A program made the translations under genes and the position numbers. Under the pieces are notes generated by a model that ran no database searches, was not told the origin of the DNA, and saw only the letters and a list, made by a program, of their open reading frames with translations. A stretch of 64,000 nt of DNA, from assembly GCF_019649055.1 (NCBI RefSeq), contig NW_026570310.1, forward strand, positions 124,001 to 188,000. Direction: 5' to 3'. The stretch's first letter is position 1; the number at the start of each line of letters is the position of its first letter. Below are positions 44,001-56,100 of this stretch, piece by piece. This stretch comes from Paramacrobiotus metropolitanus. Its lineage: Eukaryota > Tardigrada > Eutardigrada > Parachela > Macrobiotidae.

Positions 44001-46400
44001 AATGAAAAGCACAGCCACTGGCCAGTCGAATGATGACATCGTGTTAACAAAAAAAGTCGTCCATGGCAGCGTCCACCATTTTCATCTATCGGATGATAAT
44101 ACTGCATTGGTTGTCGAAGAAATGTCCAAATTTCTCGTTGAATGGTTTAATTCGCCATTAGCAACGCCGGGATGGAGTGAAAACATTGAGTACTGACAAT
44201 GCTGCTACATCCGGTGATTAGACGCAGGGTCCGTCGATGGTGTCATGATACATTTCGGGAGCCGTATTTCGTCAAGCGGTGATAATCCGGATTCGATCAC
44301 AACGGCCGTAACAGCCCAATTAAGGTGTGCTTTAGAAACTAAATGACCACAACGTGCAGGCCACCTTCTTTCCACCTGCGCTTTCACAAGACAATTTTTC
44401 TGCTGCGAAATGACGACGTTGATATTTTTCCCCGGTTTGCTTACGATTCGTCGAACTTGACCCAACGCTGTTACGCAGAGATGTTGCCGTTGCGCACATC
44501 CGCGATTGTGCAATTACAGGAAAATATGAAGTAACGGACTACTGCACTCATAATGGTCCAGCGCCGAGGTAACATCCATTGGCTTTAGCCAAAAATCTCG
44601 CAGTTCCAGAACAGTAAATAATACGCGAATGCCATCTTCGATGTTTCATCAGGCGCCTTCAAAATGGCGTTTGAACTCTGATAAAAATAAAACTTTAATT
44701 GTTTACTTATCTTTTTAAGTCGATAGGTCGGTATGACGTTGCAGGTGACAGCGTAGAGGTCATTACTAGTACCCAATACCAGCTTACATAGTTGTCCGAT
44801 ACGCAGTCCGATAAACTAACTCGGAACAACACGTATCTCGAAAGGAATACATGAATATTTTCCAATCGTGTTCAAATTACACAATTTTGGCAACGAGAAA
44901 AGTATTAGCAAACCCACCACAAGGTTCTCGCGTACATCGATGATGTATGGTTAATGAGCTCTGCTTCTTGTGCGCCGGTTGACTGCAAGACTTAAGTAAC
45001 AACATAACGCGAAATGATCTCTTCTTCTGCTATTATGCACTTCTTTTTCTCTTTCCTCCCTTTGTCTCTTTCCTTTTTCTCTTCTCTTTCCTTCGGTGAG
45101 GTAGCGCTTTGACGCAATAATAAAAATTCGAAGTTGATATTGATATTATGATTTATTTCGTTTTATTTCGTTTTGCTTGGATGGGAAAACGATAATTTAC
45201 CCCTGAAGAGTGGACGAGCATCGTCATGTTATCCCGAGGATCGACAACAACAAACAAGTATGATAACCTCTCCCGCAATAAAGGTGAAGATAACGGATGT
45301 TTTATCATGCATCCGGTTGGGTCCATTTTTTGGAATTTTCGATGGTGTCGTATTACCGAAAGCCACTGTGAAGACTGATGGTCTTCAGTGAGGTGTAGTT
45401 GGTGCCGTTCGGTGAAACCGATTTTCACTACTTACGCTTTCGGACGCTGCGCCATTTGGTTTGCTTCGCCGACCGACTACTGCCTGCTGATTTATTTGCG
45501 CAATAAACGGTATCATTATGCACTTTACGGTCGGTTTCCATGATTTATATAAACCACAAAATACTGTTGGCAAATTCGGAGATCGTTCTGATGAGGAGTT
45601 CAACAAGGACGAAGTCAAACACCCATGCAGATTTTGGAGATGAATTCAAAATCCGTAAATGTATAGAATGAGGACCGTAAAGCGGTTTGGTTATTAAGAC
45701 TGTCCTCGTAAGTAAAATAAATGGTAATTTGGAATGGCTATACCGTTCTAAGAATATGCAACAGAATGACACACAATGTCTCAATAAGCGGAAAACAAAA
45801 AAGACAACAACAGCAATACATAATTATGGTAATATGAAGACACGGCAACATTGCGCCAGTTTCACTGTGCAGCATTTAGCGTATGGCATTTCCAGAGTTT
45901 CTATCGCTGAAAGTATTACGACGATTATAAATAACCAGAGTTCTCAAAATATGGCTTCCACACGAAAACCTTGCCGGTAGAAATTTGGATTTCTGCAAAC
46001 GTTGCGACAGCCTAAACATTTGTAAAAACCAGAGTTTTCTGAAACACTGAACCGAGTATACTGGCACACCCGAGCACACACCGGGATCGAGTAGACAGTT
46101 GTCGCACTTGCCACGGTAAGCGGCCACAATCCAGAAATTCCGGCACATTAGCCCTGCCACCTCCGCATCATCGTCCACACATCATTACGACGAAAGATGT
46201 CGACATGGATCCTTCCGGAACTCTTTATCACACGATCACAGCGTCGCTTTATCGGGTACCAAATGTTAGCGCCATTCGCTCGCAGTGCATCCGCTGGAGT
46301 GGGGTAGGCTCCAGCTGTCTCTGGGCAACAGCAAGGAAATGGTTTAGGAAAGAAGAGTTATTGAGCCAAGAAGGGCATTAGCTAAGTATATCAGCAAGCG
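44001..46400. other. No supported gene; pyrimidine tract at 45018-45094
   Basis: Frames up to about 100 codons occur (for example minus 44205-44513, minus 45153-45428, plus 45687-45980) without motifs. 45018-45094 is almost pure C/T on the plus strand (TTTTTCTCTTTCC repeats), a long polypyrimidine tract. Confidence 0.4.
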
Positions 46401-46869
46401 TCAGAGCGATTGGCACTTATGCTCGTCATCCTCGGGGTTCTCGTCGGCATCCATCGAGTCATCATCAGAATTAGAAGAACTCGTATAATCGGAAGGTAAG
46501 ATGTAAGTGGAATCCTCATCGTCAGCGCTCCCGAAATCGGATATCGTAGTGTCCAAACTGTCCTTAGAAGCTCCATCGGCTGCCGAATCTACATAATTTT
46601 CTCCATCACCTGGGAGCATATCCAACCCATCGTTCATTTGAAACACCGCATCCCAATATGATGCAGGCTTGTTCATATTCCCCAAGACTGCTGGTACAAT
46701 ATTTTCGACATTTTTATGCAGACCCGTAATGTTTTTATGGCAGTCACTGAGCGCCTTGCGGAATGCCGGTGCTTTCACTTTTAATTCCCAAAGTCCAATC
46801 GGATACTCTTGACCATCGTCGATCTGATCGCAAAGCATATCGCCATCTGCGGTGACGTTCTCGGGAACC
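46401..46869 (-). CDS. Candidate terminal exon, acidic C-terminus, unrecognised
   Basis: A minus frame of 156 codons from 46869 to the stop at 46401. The minus strand just upstream reads ATTATATTGTGCAG, a good 3' splice site directly before the first codon. The protein begins VPENVTADGDML, has a helical part (KAPAFRKALSDCHKNI) and ends in a strongly acidic Ser/Asp tail (DSTYILPSDYTSSSNSDDD and more). No stop or frame change occurs and codon use is balanced, so it looks like a real exon. I do not recognise the family, and no partner exon upstream (46870-47600) joins in phase. Acidic tails of this type occur in nuclear and chaperone-like proteins, but that is no assignment. Confidence 0.42.
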
Positions 46870-47890
46870 TGCACAATATAATCCGGAACAACCTATTTTT
46901 AAAAAGGGAAACGTAGCACAGAGGTGCTTCATTTAAAACCTGTTCTTGAACGTATCATTCACGATTATGTAAATAGTCTCGGCGCTGTGTTCAGTCTTCT
47001 ATTCGAAACCAGTCGAAAGTAGTCCGTTTTTCATGAAGGGGACGGGGCAAAGCTGTGGCTACCCTGAGATGATGCTTCAAGACAATTTTATTATAGCTAT
47101 GCTTGAACTTGCGCTTTCACGGTTTGTTTCCCGATGGCACTCAATATACCTCGCGATGGCACGATTGTGCTCGTATTAAACGTACCTCACCGTGCTTGGG
47201 TCCGTATATTTTTGTCTTTTTAAGGTGAGCTGTTATTATAGTCACAGGTCTTTTTAAGAAATACGTATGTACCCGATTCTGTGCCTGTGAGATCAAATAT
47301 TAAGTTTGACCGACAACGGTGGCACATGCCAGAAAATAAACGCTTCTTAAGGCTTCCGCTTCCAAATATGGCTCGAAAGCACAGCCGCAGTTCATAGAGT
47401 GTTCTAAAAAGCAGGATTAATACAAGGAGTTTAGCATGCGGATAAAACGAGATTCAGAACTTTCAAAGGCCAAGAAATTTAATCGTTTTTTCAACAAGGA
47501 TGCTAAAATTAAAGCTGGAAATGCCCAGCGTTTTAATAGGATGATATCAACAAAATTGTTTGAAAACTTTACCCATAACAACCCGCATGGCCGCTGTTAT
47601 ACAGCCGTTAGTAACGGCGTTTAGTTCAACGTTTTCTACGAGTCACCGGTCCCTAAAGCTTGCAACGCCGAATGAGTCAGCCGATTGAACCGCCCAAACG
47701 AATTGATAATTCCAGAGGGGTTTGAATAAGCAGCAAAAAATGAACACTTTGCTTAGTCGTTTGCCACGAAAATCATTCAAATTGGGCCAATATGTTCCAA
47801 TCGCTTTAAAACAAAGTCCGTGTGAAAACGCTTTCTTCAGTCATGGTCTAGCAGAGTGTAAAAAAATTTCCGAAGCCTTCAAAATTGTTC
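46870..47890. other. No supported gene
   Basis: A minus-strand piece around 46985-46930 (AETIYIIVNDTF) looks exon-like but does not join the acidic exon in phase. Plus 47436-47624 and 47722-47961 are short frames without motifs. Confidence 0.35.
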
Positions 47891-47891
47891 A

Positions 47892-48190
47892 GTGGGCGAA
47901 GTCCAAGCTTCTCCAAGAACTCTGGACCCACCGGCTACCACGACAGCTCCGGCAAAACTGAGAACCCCGCTTCCCACTCCATCTCCCACGGTGCCAGCGA
48001 CTCCTGCACCCACAACAACGACCACGACTCAGCCTCCGACCCGACCCAGGAGAAAGCCTTATAGGTCCTTCCGAATGCGTTTACCGATGCCCCGAAACCA
48101 GCAGCTGCACCCAGAAAGAAATCGGTAACACGAGTAAAGAAGATACGTATACGTACGACAAATAAGCCGACAAAATCGCAGTTCCCGGTA
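47892..48190 (+). pseudogene. Pro/Thr-rich coding-like stretch
   Basis: A plus frame (to 48128) reads TPLPTPSPTVPATPAPTTTT, a mucin-like Pro/Thr-rich region, then Arg-rich. A second frame over the next 120 bases (APKPAAAPRKKSVTRVKKIR) looks more natural, so the frame probably shifts near 48060. Mucin-like linkers are common in secreted or membrane proteins, and the neighbouring 48.5-48.9 kb frame could be a later part of the same protein. No family assigned. Confidence 0.25.
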
Positions 48191-48497
48191 GCAAACGTGC
48201 TATTTAGGGACCAGTTTCATGCATAACCAATGGAACACAGATGAAAACGTAGAGGTAGCAAACATTATAGCACGAGAAACCTACGACGTGGGTTGTGCGG
48301 TATGACTGAACAAAATGTGGTTAGTTAAACTGACCAGCAAGGACTCGCCGGTCCAAGCTGCAAGTCTCCCAGGTTTAAATGCTATGCGTTAAAACGCATG
48401 GCCAGCAAGCACTGCTGTACCAATGCGACTCACTGGTGACCACGGTGAAAATGCGTCCAACCCGTTGTGGCATCGAACCAGTTGCCAACAACTAGTC

Positions 48498-48914
48498 AAT
48501 TGCCACGGACGGTACAACGCTGATGCCCTTATGTTCCCCATGCGCCCAGAACGGAACACATGCGTTCATCAACGACGTGACCTGCGAATGGAATTCCCTC
48601 AAAAACAGTTGGTCAGAAGTGAATTCGACCGTTCAAATGGAACTTGCACGTCTCGTGGCTAAATTTGGCTTACCACCCGACGCGACTGCAGAACAGGGCG
48701 TGGCCAGAAGACCCAACAAGTCAATTCGATTCATCATGGATCTCTTCGGTCAACTAGCGGCCGTGGCCGCGCAAGGGGAAAGCCAGTCGATACAAAGCGG
48801 AATAGAGGCAATAGCCTCGAAATCTACCATTCCGGAGGTTAACCTCCCGACATTTTTATTCCTCCATAGTGAAGAAATGCAATCTTCACAGCCGTTGGCT
48901 GTGCATCAAGTATA
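48498..48914 (+). pseudogene. Possible viral-envelope-like ectodomain fragment
   Basis: A plus frame starts after a CAACAACTAG acceptor-like site at about 48497 and is open to TAA 48912-48914 (139 codons). It has two closely spaced Cys (CSPC), several N-x-S/T sites (NGT, NST), and an RRPNKS dibasic stretch followed 6-40 residues later by FIMDLFGQLAAVAAQGESQ. A dibasic site, then a Gly/Ala-rich hydrophobic segment with LFG and a heptad-like helix is the layout of class I or F-type envelope fusion regions of insect retroelements. Similarity is only in layout, so this is tentative. No LTR or gag/pol lies next to it. Confidence 0.25.
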
Positions 48915-50420
48915 ATTATAATAGTCATTACAGGCCGTTGACTGGCTTCCGTAGATGCATTACAGCTATGGCCCCGCTGCGATGGCCGTCACACTACGTG
49001 CAAACACCAGGCTGCGACCCGGAAGTCACCACGCGTATATATACGGGTAACATAAGATGGACGGCATCGCAACCAAACGTAAGGCTTGCGCCTAAACACC
49101 CGTATACTCAGCCTCATGCTATCCAGAATTCCTGATATCCCGACAACACTTATAACGGATGATAGAAATGGCCTGGCGCCAAGCAGTTACATATATCACT
49201 CGCGCAGTCGCCCAACGCTACGACGTGTCAGGTAAAGCGGGCACTGCGCGCCGTTGACTTTAATCTCGACACTGTCGAGAAAAGCTTTCATTCGCTTGCT
49301 AAAGCGGGGAACATCGTCTTATTTGACGAGCCGTGTTCATTGTTATTGTTTTATTGTTCATTGTTGGTTGTTAAATTTACTGGCTAATGTATAACCTAAG
49401 CGTTTTCGAAAGTGCTGTATGTAGGGCAGCACCCACCGCCCATATAATACTCGTATACAGGGAAACCAAAAATAGCAGGACTTTATCTGGACACTGGCAC
49501 TGACATTGACTCTCACGTACAACAGAGCCGGCCATCCTTTTATTGCGGCGAGCCGGCACACACACGAAGATGGAAAGAACTTGCTGACGTCGATGCAGCG
49601 GGGAAATCGATGAACATGCACTCCGCATGCCCTGATCATGCATCCCGGCGTGCTATCGATCCACTCGGGCTACACCGTCTTTAGGGAAAACCCTACAGAC
49701 TGTCCTTCATCGAGACAAAGACATATACAAGACAAATTTGAAAGAGAGGATAGAGAGACAGAGAACATGGATAGTTACAGAATACTAAGGAACGATCCAA
49801 GCCGAAAACACTTCCAGAAACGTCTTGGGGAAAATACTTAGACTAAAAAAATTTTTGATTTGAGTGAAGGGACTAATATCTATCTTGGATCCGGTCAAAA
49901 TTCAGTGGATCCGTAGTTGAAATTTCAGGTTTACCTTGTTGGACAATTTTGTCGTCTGTGGATGTTGATGACTGGGCGGACGGGGTGTGTTCTCTCTTCA
50001 CTGAATTTCTATGTAAATTTTCGCGGTAATACACATATCCTTCCGGGCTGTCTGCATAATTGAATAGACGGCGCCACCTTTGGTTGGACTAGCAGTGTTG
50101 ATGTTGGATGAGTGAGCAATGTGAAGCCAAGCGAAACATTGGTCGCTGTTCTGGAGACAGCAAATAAATTTACAGTCATGAGAAAAGCGACCTGATAAGG
50201 ACAGTTGTTAATCACACGTTTGAATGATAAATGCATGCTGACATCTTGATGCAAACCGGTTTGGTTTTTCTTTCATAGCAGCTTTCGCGGCAACTGAACA
50301 TCGAACGGTTTTCTTTATATATTCCAAAAATGGGAGTGAAATTAGTATTACAAAGAGCTACTCACGGCTTATTATAATGGACGCAGCTTTCGCGAAGAGT
50401 TTCGTCATAAAAAAATCGTG
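48915..50420. other. No supported gene
   Basis: Frames up to 93 codons on both strands, for example 49358-49643 minus in two phases, with no motif. The minus strand of 50300-50420 may carry the eroded RT thumb of the next feature. Confidence 0.4.
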
Positions 50421-51085
50421 TTAGGGAATCCGATACTCCACGCAACCCGAACAGCGTTTGCCTTCGAACACCGCATTGAAATTTATATCCGCAAGCAGCA
50501 CAATGTATGCGAAAGTTTTACCAAATACTAAGCGCAAATGATTTAAATGATCCTCGAAACTGATTGAAAATACCTGGATACCGTCCAAATAGACAGTCAC
50601 AAAACTTCCACAGTCTGCAAACAACTGACTCATAATGCGACAGAACGTCCAAAGAGCACACAAAAGTCGAAGCACGAAAGTCGAAAGTCCATACGTTCGA
50701 AGCAATATTGACCTTTGAATTCACCAAGTACAGTGAACGCGGTTTTATCTTTGGAAGACTCATCGAGTTTAATTTGCCAGCATCCGCCGGCAAAATTGAA
50801 ACAAGAAAAAACCTTCCTACCATTATACTTGTTTAGCAAATTATAGCCGACATGTATAGGAAGAAATATTTTCTTTGTAACGTCTTTTAACTTCCTCCAT
50901 TCGATACATAAGCGAATATCACCACCTTTCTTTGTACCAAGAAGACAGTCTGTTAATATTCCATTCGGAATTACACTTGCTAATAACAATTACACAACTG
51001 TTAAGCATATCAGGTGCTTGTTTATTTACTTCGAACACACGGGCTTGAGAAAAATTAGTACGCGCTCGCTCATTTATGGGCATGG
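50421..51085 (-). pseudogene. pol: Ty3/Gypsy reverse transcriptase fragment with lost active site
   Basis: The minus frame from 50989 reads KKGGDIRLCIEWRKL, VFSCFNFAGGCWQIKLDE, KTAFTV and GQYCFERMDF, all conserved Gypsy RT blocks. A frame change follows, and the next frame (from 50705) has VTVYLDGIQVFS and FEDHLNHLRLVF. Two catalytic changes are visible: the Asp of the F-S-x-L-D block is Asn, and YLDD is YLDG. Upstream in a third frame, RARTNFSQARVFEV (to ~51085) is the segment ahead of the RT fingers. It is closer to insect Gypsy/mdg1-like RT wording than to the RT at 4 kb. No LTRs found. Confidence 0.82.
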
Positions 51086-51089
51086 CACA

Positions 51090-52810
51090 AACTCGGAGGA
51101 GAAACGACTTCCGGCATTACAGGCGTTGAGAATGCCGGATTTGCAAGCTCAGGGAGCTCAAAAACTAAGTGCACTTTGTCAACTTCATTGACACCGTGAT
51201 ACGCTTTGATTTCGTTGACTAAACGACTCACGCACTTCCGCCAACGCAGCCATCAGTGACATTGGGTGTGGCTTGAGCCGAAACTGTCTTTAGCGGTTGA
51301 GAAACTACCTTGTGGTTTAATAGCTGTGTACTTTGCGAAAATCGGCGAAGCGAATTAGAGTTGTGTATTGCGCACTTATGCCTTTATTTAGGAGCACTGC
51401 TATGTGTGCATTTTCTTAAGCAAACAAATACGGCTTCGTGATGGCATTGATTTACCTGATTGTGCAATGAACCGTTGAAGCATAAACCGTTGACTGTTGA
51501 AGCACAAACAGTTCTCATTGGCGCCTAATGGTGCTTAAGTTTCTTATTGTCATCGAATAAGCCATTACGGTTGATGATACCGCCTTTTCGGAACATATGA
51601 TGACAGCGGCTCGAGCGGTAATAAATTTAGAGTTTCCACGTAAAAAAAAATCTCTCAAATACCTATAAACTTGCCCAGTACATTTGAAGGATGCGCTACA
51701 TAACTTTTACTAGTATTTGTCATTTCATTTATCTGTTTGGCGTTAGTTTTACGTTGCTTATTGAGTTATTGTCTCTCCGCGATGAAGAAATCTGCCTTCC
51801 GGAGTACGTTGAAAATCAAAATGTTTTAGGGCTAGCGCCAGGAATGCGCCTCTGATGCAGGAACTCGTCGCGAATTTATGAAAGAGGGAAAATTAACATG
51901 CGAAAGTGGTTTTTATGCAATTGGCAGTTTTCATAAGCAAGCCGTTCCTTAAGTTATTAAGGAGCTGATCAAGCTGAGCGTTCGCCTGTTCTGCGCGATG
52001 CAAGGCGCAGGGCAGACTATAGTACCGTCTCGGACCACGCCGCATATGAGAGGTTAGCTAGGCGCCAATATCTCTTTAGCAGTTGATTTTGCCGATTTGG
52101 TCCTTTTTGCTTCTCTTGAAAGGTTTTGATTAATTGCCTATGTTATCCAACTATAGTTAAGAAAAGCAGGCTGTCTTTTGTATCATTGAAAGGTCCAAAA
52201 TTTCGAGCGCTATAATCTTCTTGGTATCTTCTCGGTATTGTTATAACATTGATTTTAAAGTACATACTAGACACACTTAGCAAAGATGTCGGACCGAGCG
52301 AAATTGTCAGAATGCGTTTGGATGTGAAATGTCTGAGTCGACCAATTTGGACACCACCAATTCAACGTTCGCAGCTGACGCTTACGCTGCCATAGATCTG
52401 GTCCGCTTTTCTCTTCTTATTGCGTAAATGATTGGTGACCGGAAACAGAGGTCGCCGCGGTTGCTTCCGTGGATATGTTGGGTTCTCCGGGTCTTCGGGC
52501 TGTCGTTTCCGACCCTTCCTCGTACTTTTGGGGCAAATAGCGCTATGCGCGCTTCGTTGGTTGGTTGCACTTCTGCGCAGTCGTCTTGAAAACGCAGCTG
52601 GCGTCCTTTCTTTGGTAGTTTTGGTGGAAACAAAGCAATGCGTGCTGCCTTTGTTCAAGTTCAAGCCACGCGAAATTTCTAAATCTGGGCAATCAGTCAG
52701 CGTTTTTTCAAGAAGAAAAAATCAGATTGAAAATAGACGATGAGAAATCTGAATTACCGTATATATTTCATATCTGGCGTCAGATCTAGGCAATGATTGC
52801 GATGATATCA
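51090..52810. other. No supported gene
   Basis: Stop-rich up to 52360. Minus 52362-52664 is open in two phases and contains a basic part (KSTRKGRKRQ, RNKKRKADQ) like a nuclear protein tail, without a motif. On the minus strand 51090-51300 could hold protease-RT linker remnants of the RT fragment. Confidence 0.35.
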
Positions 52811-52814
52811 CGTT

Positions 52815-53127
52815 GTCATCAGCTTCGTAGCCACGCCCAACAGAATACCTTGCACGATCGCGGGCACGACTGACGAAGTTATCAACAACAGCGATGCGGG
52901 CGGCAATCTCAATAACCAGATTGTTCCATTTCGCGCAAATTTGAAGCTTGCAGAGGGTGGGGTAGGCATTCCCTGTGTTCTAAGAGTGCCAGACCCTCGC
53001 GTTGGATCCTTTTATGGCCACCAGTGAGTCGGACCAATTGATGCTGGATCTGGATATCGCTGAGGTGTATTGTGCAGCATCCGCTTAACCGTTGGATGTG
53101 GTCGTCCAAATGCTTCCTTTTCAGCAA
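52815..53127 (-). other. Coding-like frame with hydrophobic C-terminal segment, one stop
   Basis: A minus frame starting near 53120 reads FGRPHPTVKRMLHNTPQRYP, has one TAA, continues past PTPPSASFKFARNGTIWLL and ends in a hydrophobic stretch (SLLLITSSVVPAIVQGILL) before the stop near 52815. A second frame (52909-53127) is open too. No family recognised; could be a tail-anchored protein remnant or chance. Confidence 0.18.
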
Positions 53128-53129
53128 TC

Positions 53130-56100
53130 TTTGTGTTGCCTTTGCAGCTCGTTACGTTAATCAAATTGCGACAGCTGCCTGCTGCAACTTGCCACGGATG
53201 ACCAGGTGGCCGATGTTAAACTGTTAGCGGCATCGTGCTGGTTTGGTTAGGTACCAAGATAAAGTTCTGTCACTATCGGCGTGAACGTAAAGGAGCAGAT
53301 TACTAAGAAACTGAAACTTTCCGGGAGAAAGACAAAATTAATATTGAGTAAAACGAAGCTAACGTGCTATTCTCGATATTATTCATAAGTTTAATTAATT
53401 CATCCACCTAAGTAATTTTGCAGCATTTTGGGTGACGGGGTGCAGTTCCCCGTCGTTCGGCTCTGGATATTATTTGCACGCGTCTGCTGATACCCGGAAG
53501 TAGCGATACTAGGGAGATATCCTTCTCGACGATCGGTTTGGTTTAAAAGATTTAGGTACCCCAAGCAAAACCCGCAAGGCTTCACGAGGAATCAGCCGTT
53601 TGTACAGACTGGAGCTCTGGCCGTCACAGGCCAACCTGGTGTCTTGGGTCCGTCGACATTGTTTTGTCGGGGTCTTTTGTTAAACTTTTCAAGAAGGCAC
53701 TTGGTGACTCGTGCTTGGAGGTTGCGTAGGATGTTGCGTTAAAGGAGATTCTGTTAACCTATAACAATTGCCGTGATACACGATCCAAACCACTAGTTGA
53801 CGTTTCTTTTACTTTCATACGTAAGCCGTCGTACAAAAGGAGCGAAAATTTCCACCCTCGAGCCTTTACAGAAGTAAAATTACAGTTAACGGGAACTTCA
53901 ATTTGCTTCTCCATACTACATTAATCCGAACGATATTCCGTTTTTATTCAGAAATCCAGTTGTATAAGCAGATTGTTAATGTACATCACTGAACGTTCAT
54001 AATTTGAAATTCGTCATAGCACAGCCTCCTCAGTGAATGTCAGAATAGCAGAACGTAGCTGCAGACGTGCTGTGACTTCCTCCTGTTGATTTGAAAAAAA
54101 GATCCGGTCATTCCTCAGGATACTGGTGAGCATTCATCCGTATAATTCATCCGCATTTTGCAAGTTTTTATTTAGATTATTTTAAACTTTTTTTAGCCCC
54201 TACCGAGACCGAGATGACTGTAGAAACGTATTTATGCCGTTATTGGGGCGCTGGCTGCTCTATCTGCTTGTGGAACAATTGGTTGCGTGCTGTGCCGCTC
54301 TTACAGGCGCTCTAAACGTCTTGCCCAGGATCCCCGCCGCGATGCTATTGAAATTTGCGAGTTTTCTTCCATTGTAGATAGATTGAGGTGTGCACCATTT
54401 TCGCTTCAGTGTACTTAGATTTGAGCTTCTTCTGTTGCTCAGCGGCAATGCCGCAGTGCATATAGCTAGTGCTGATCATCTGTAAATGAAATGATCTTTT
54501 TGGTGCGGGGCAGCAGATGTTATCAATAGAAAAACCGTTTAAACCGTCGCGAAGAAGAGCGGCCAACAGTAGGCACCGTAGTTCCAGTTGCATTTGCAGA
54601 AGATTTTGTGAGCCGACATAAAAAATGAACGCAGCAGCAGCCGGCGTCTCGATGCTCTTTTTATCGGACTACACCATGCCGCAGACATTAAGCGATCACA
54701 AGCACCCGTGTTGCGCCATGGTGGTTGTCGCCCCGTTAATACTCTGGGCCGACTGGGCGTAAGCAAAAAACAGTCCAGAAAGTACTCGTGACAAGACGCT
54801 CTCATTCTGCTAGGATGGATAAGTACGACTAGGATTTCCGCTAGGACTGAGAAAAGGCATGCGCTTTTGCCGACGTTTGGCAGCCCGGAGAAGAAATCGC
54901 ACCTTTTTCTACCAAACGTTATTCACTTTTGTGTTTGTCAGCAGAAAGCGGAGTGCGTCCTATACCTTTCAATTATTTGATCAACGATCATTCACCTATC
55001 TACTAAACGACGATGAATGCCGAAAAGGTTGCCTGGCCCTACTGGTGTTACTTAGAGCTGCTGACATTAACCTGAAGTACAGTACAGCACAAAATTGAAA
55101 TAAAGTACATCTCGCCTGAATAAAGTAAATGTTTTATCAAGCAGTTCCGCCTTTGTGTCAACTACCACGTCCATTTCGAAACCGGCAGAACCTCCTGACG
55201 GATACCCTAAAGAAATGGCAATCCGGTAATAGGAATGTGCAGCCTTTGTTGTTATGCGGACTTGGTGGTTATTGTGTTCAAACATTCGCAATCGATTTTC
55301 AACTTAGCGGAGGGCATGGAGAGGGCATGGAGAGAACGATTCTGTTAAGCGTGATGATGTACCGCCCTTGCCTTTAAAAAAGCCGGCGATGTCCGGGTCA
55401 ACACGGCGTGAGCGTCCATCCGCACCACACCGTGGGAAAGTGAAAAAATAAGCCTATAGCTATAATCCTATAGCCTGTACGACTAAGAACTACCGCTGTT
55501 ATCCTTTAAAGGATTCGCCTGCAAATACTACATAAAAAGGATGGTAGTAAATTCATTTATTTTGCGGAACGGACACAATGAAATCTGTTATTATTAAACC
55601 AGTCTCTTTAGACGAGTGCTGGACAATGTCCATGAGCAAGCGCTGCGGAGAAAAAGTAATGGTAAAACAGGGAATGCTTGGACACTGGCTGCGGAACCGG
55701 AAGGGAAAGGCAAGTGGCTACAAAATCACCTATGTTCACTGAATCGTGTATCAGAAGAAATGGAACTTCACGAAAAGTGTAACAATTGCTCAGTCGACCC
55801 GACGACGAGCTCGATTGCAAAATAAAGGTCACAACGGTTTGCATGCCTAAATTCAGTTACGTACGTTTGGCCAAACGAAAGACCGGTGCAAAATGAATGC
55901 AGGAAACTCAAAAAACACAAAAGATACGGCGAGATTAACAAAGAGAAGAATAAAGTGAAAATTGAGACGATATCCATCAATTGGATTTTTGGTTGGGACC
56001 CCGCGTTATGTTGTGCGGCGAGGTCGCAAAAGCTTATGAAGTTCTTGGAAATCCGAATCTAAAAATAACTTGCGACGAACAAAGCGGAAAATATGATTCA

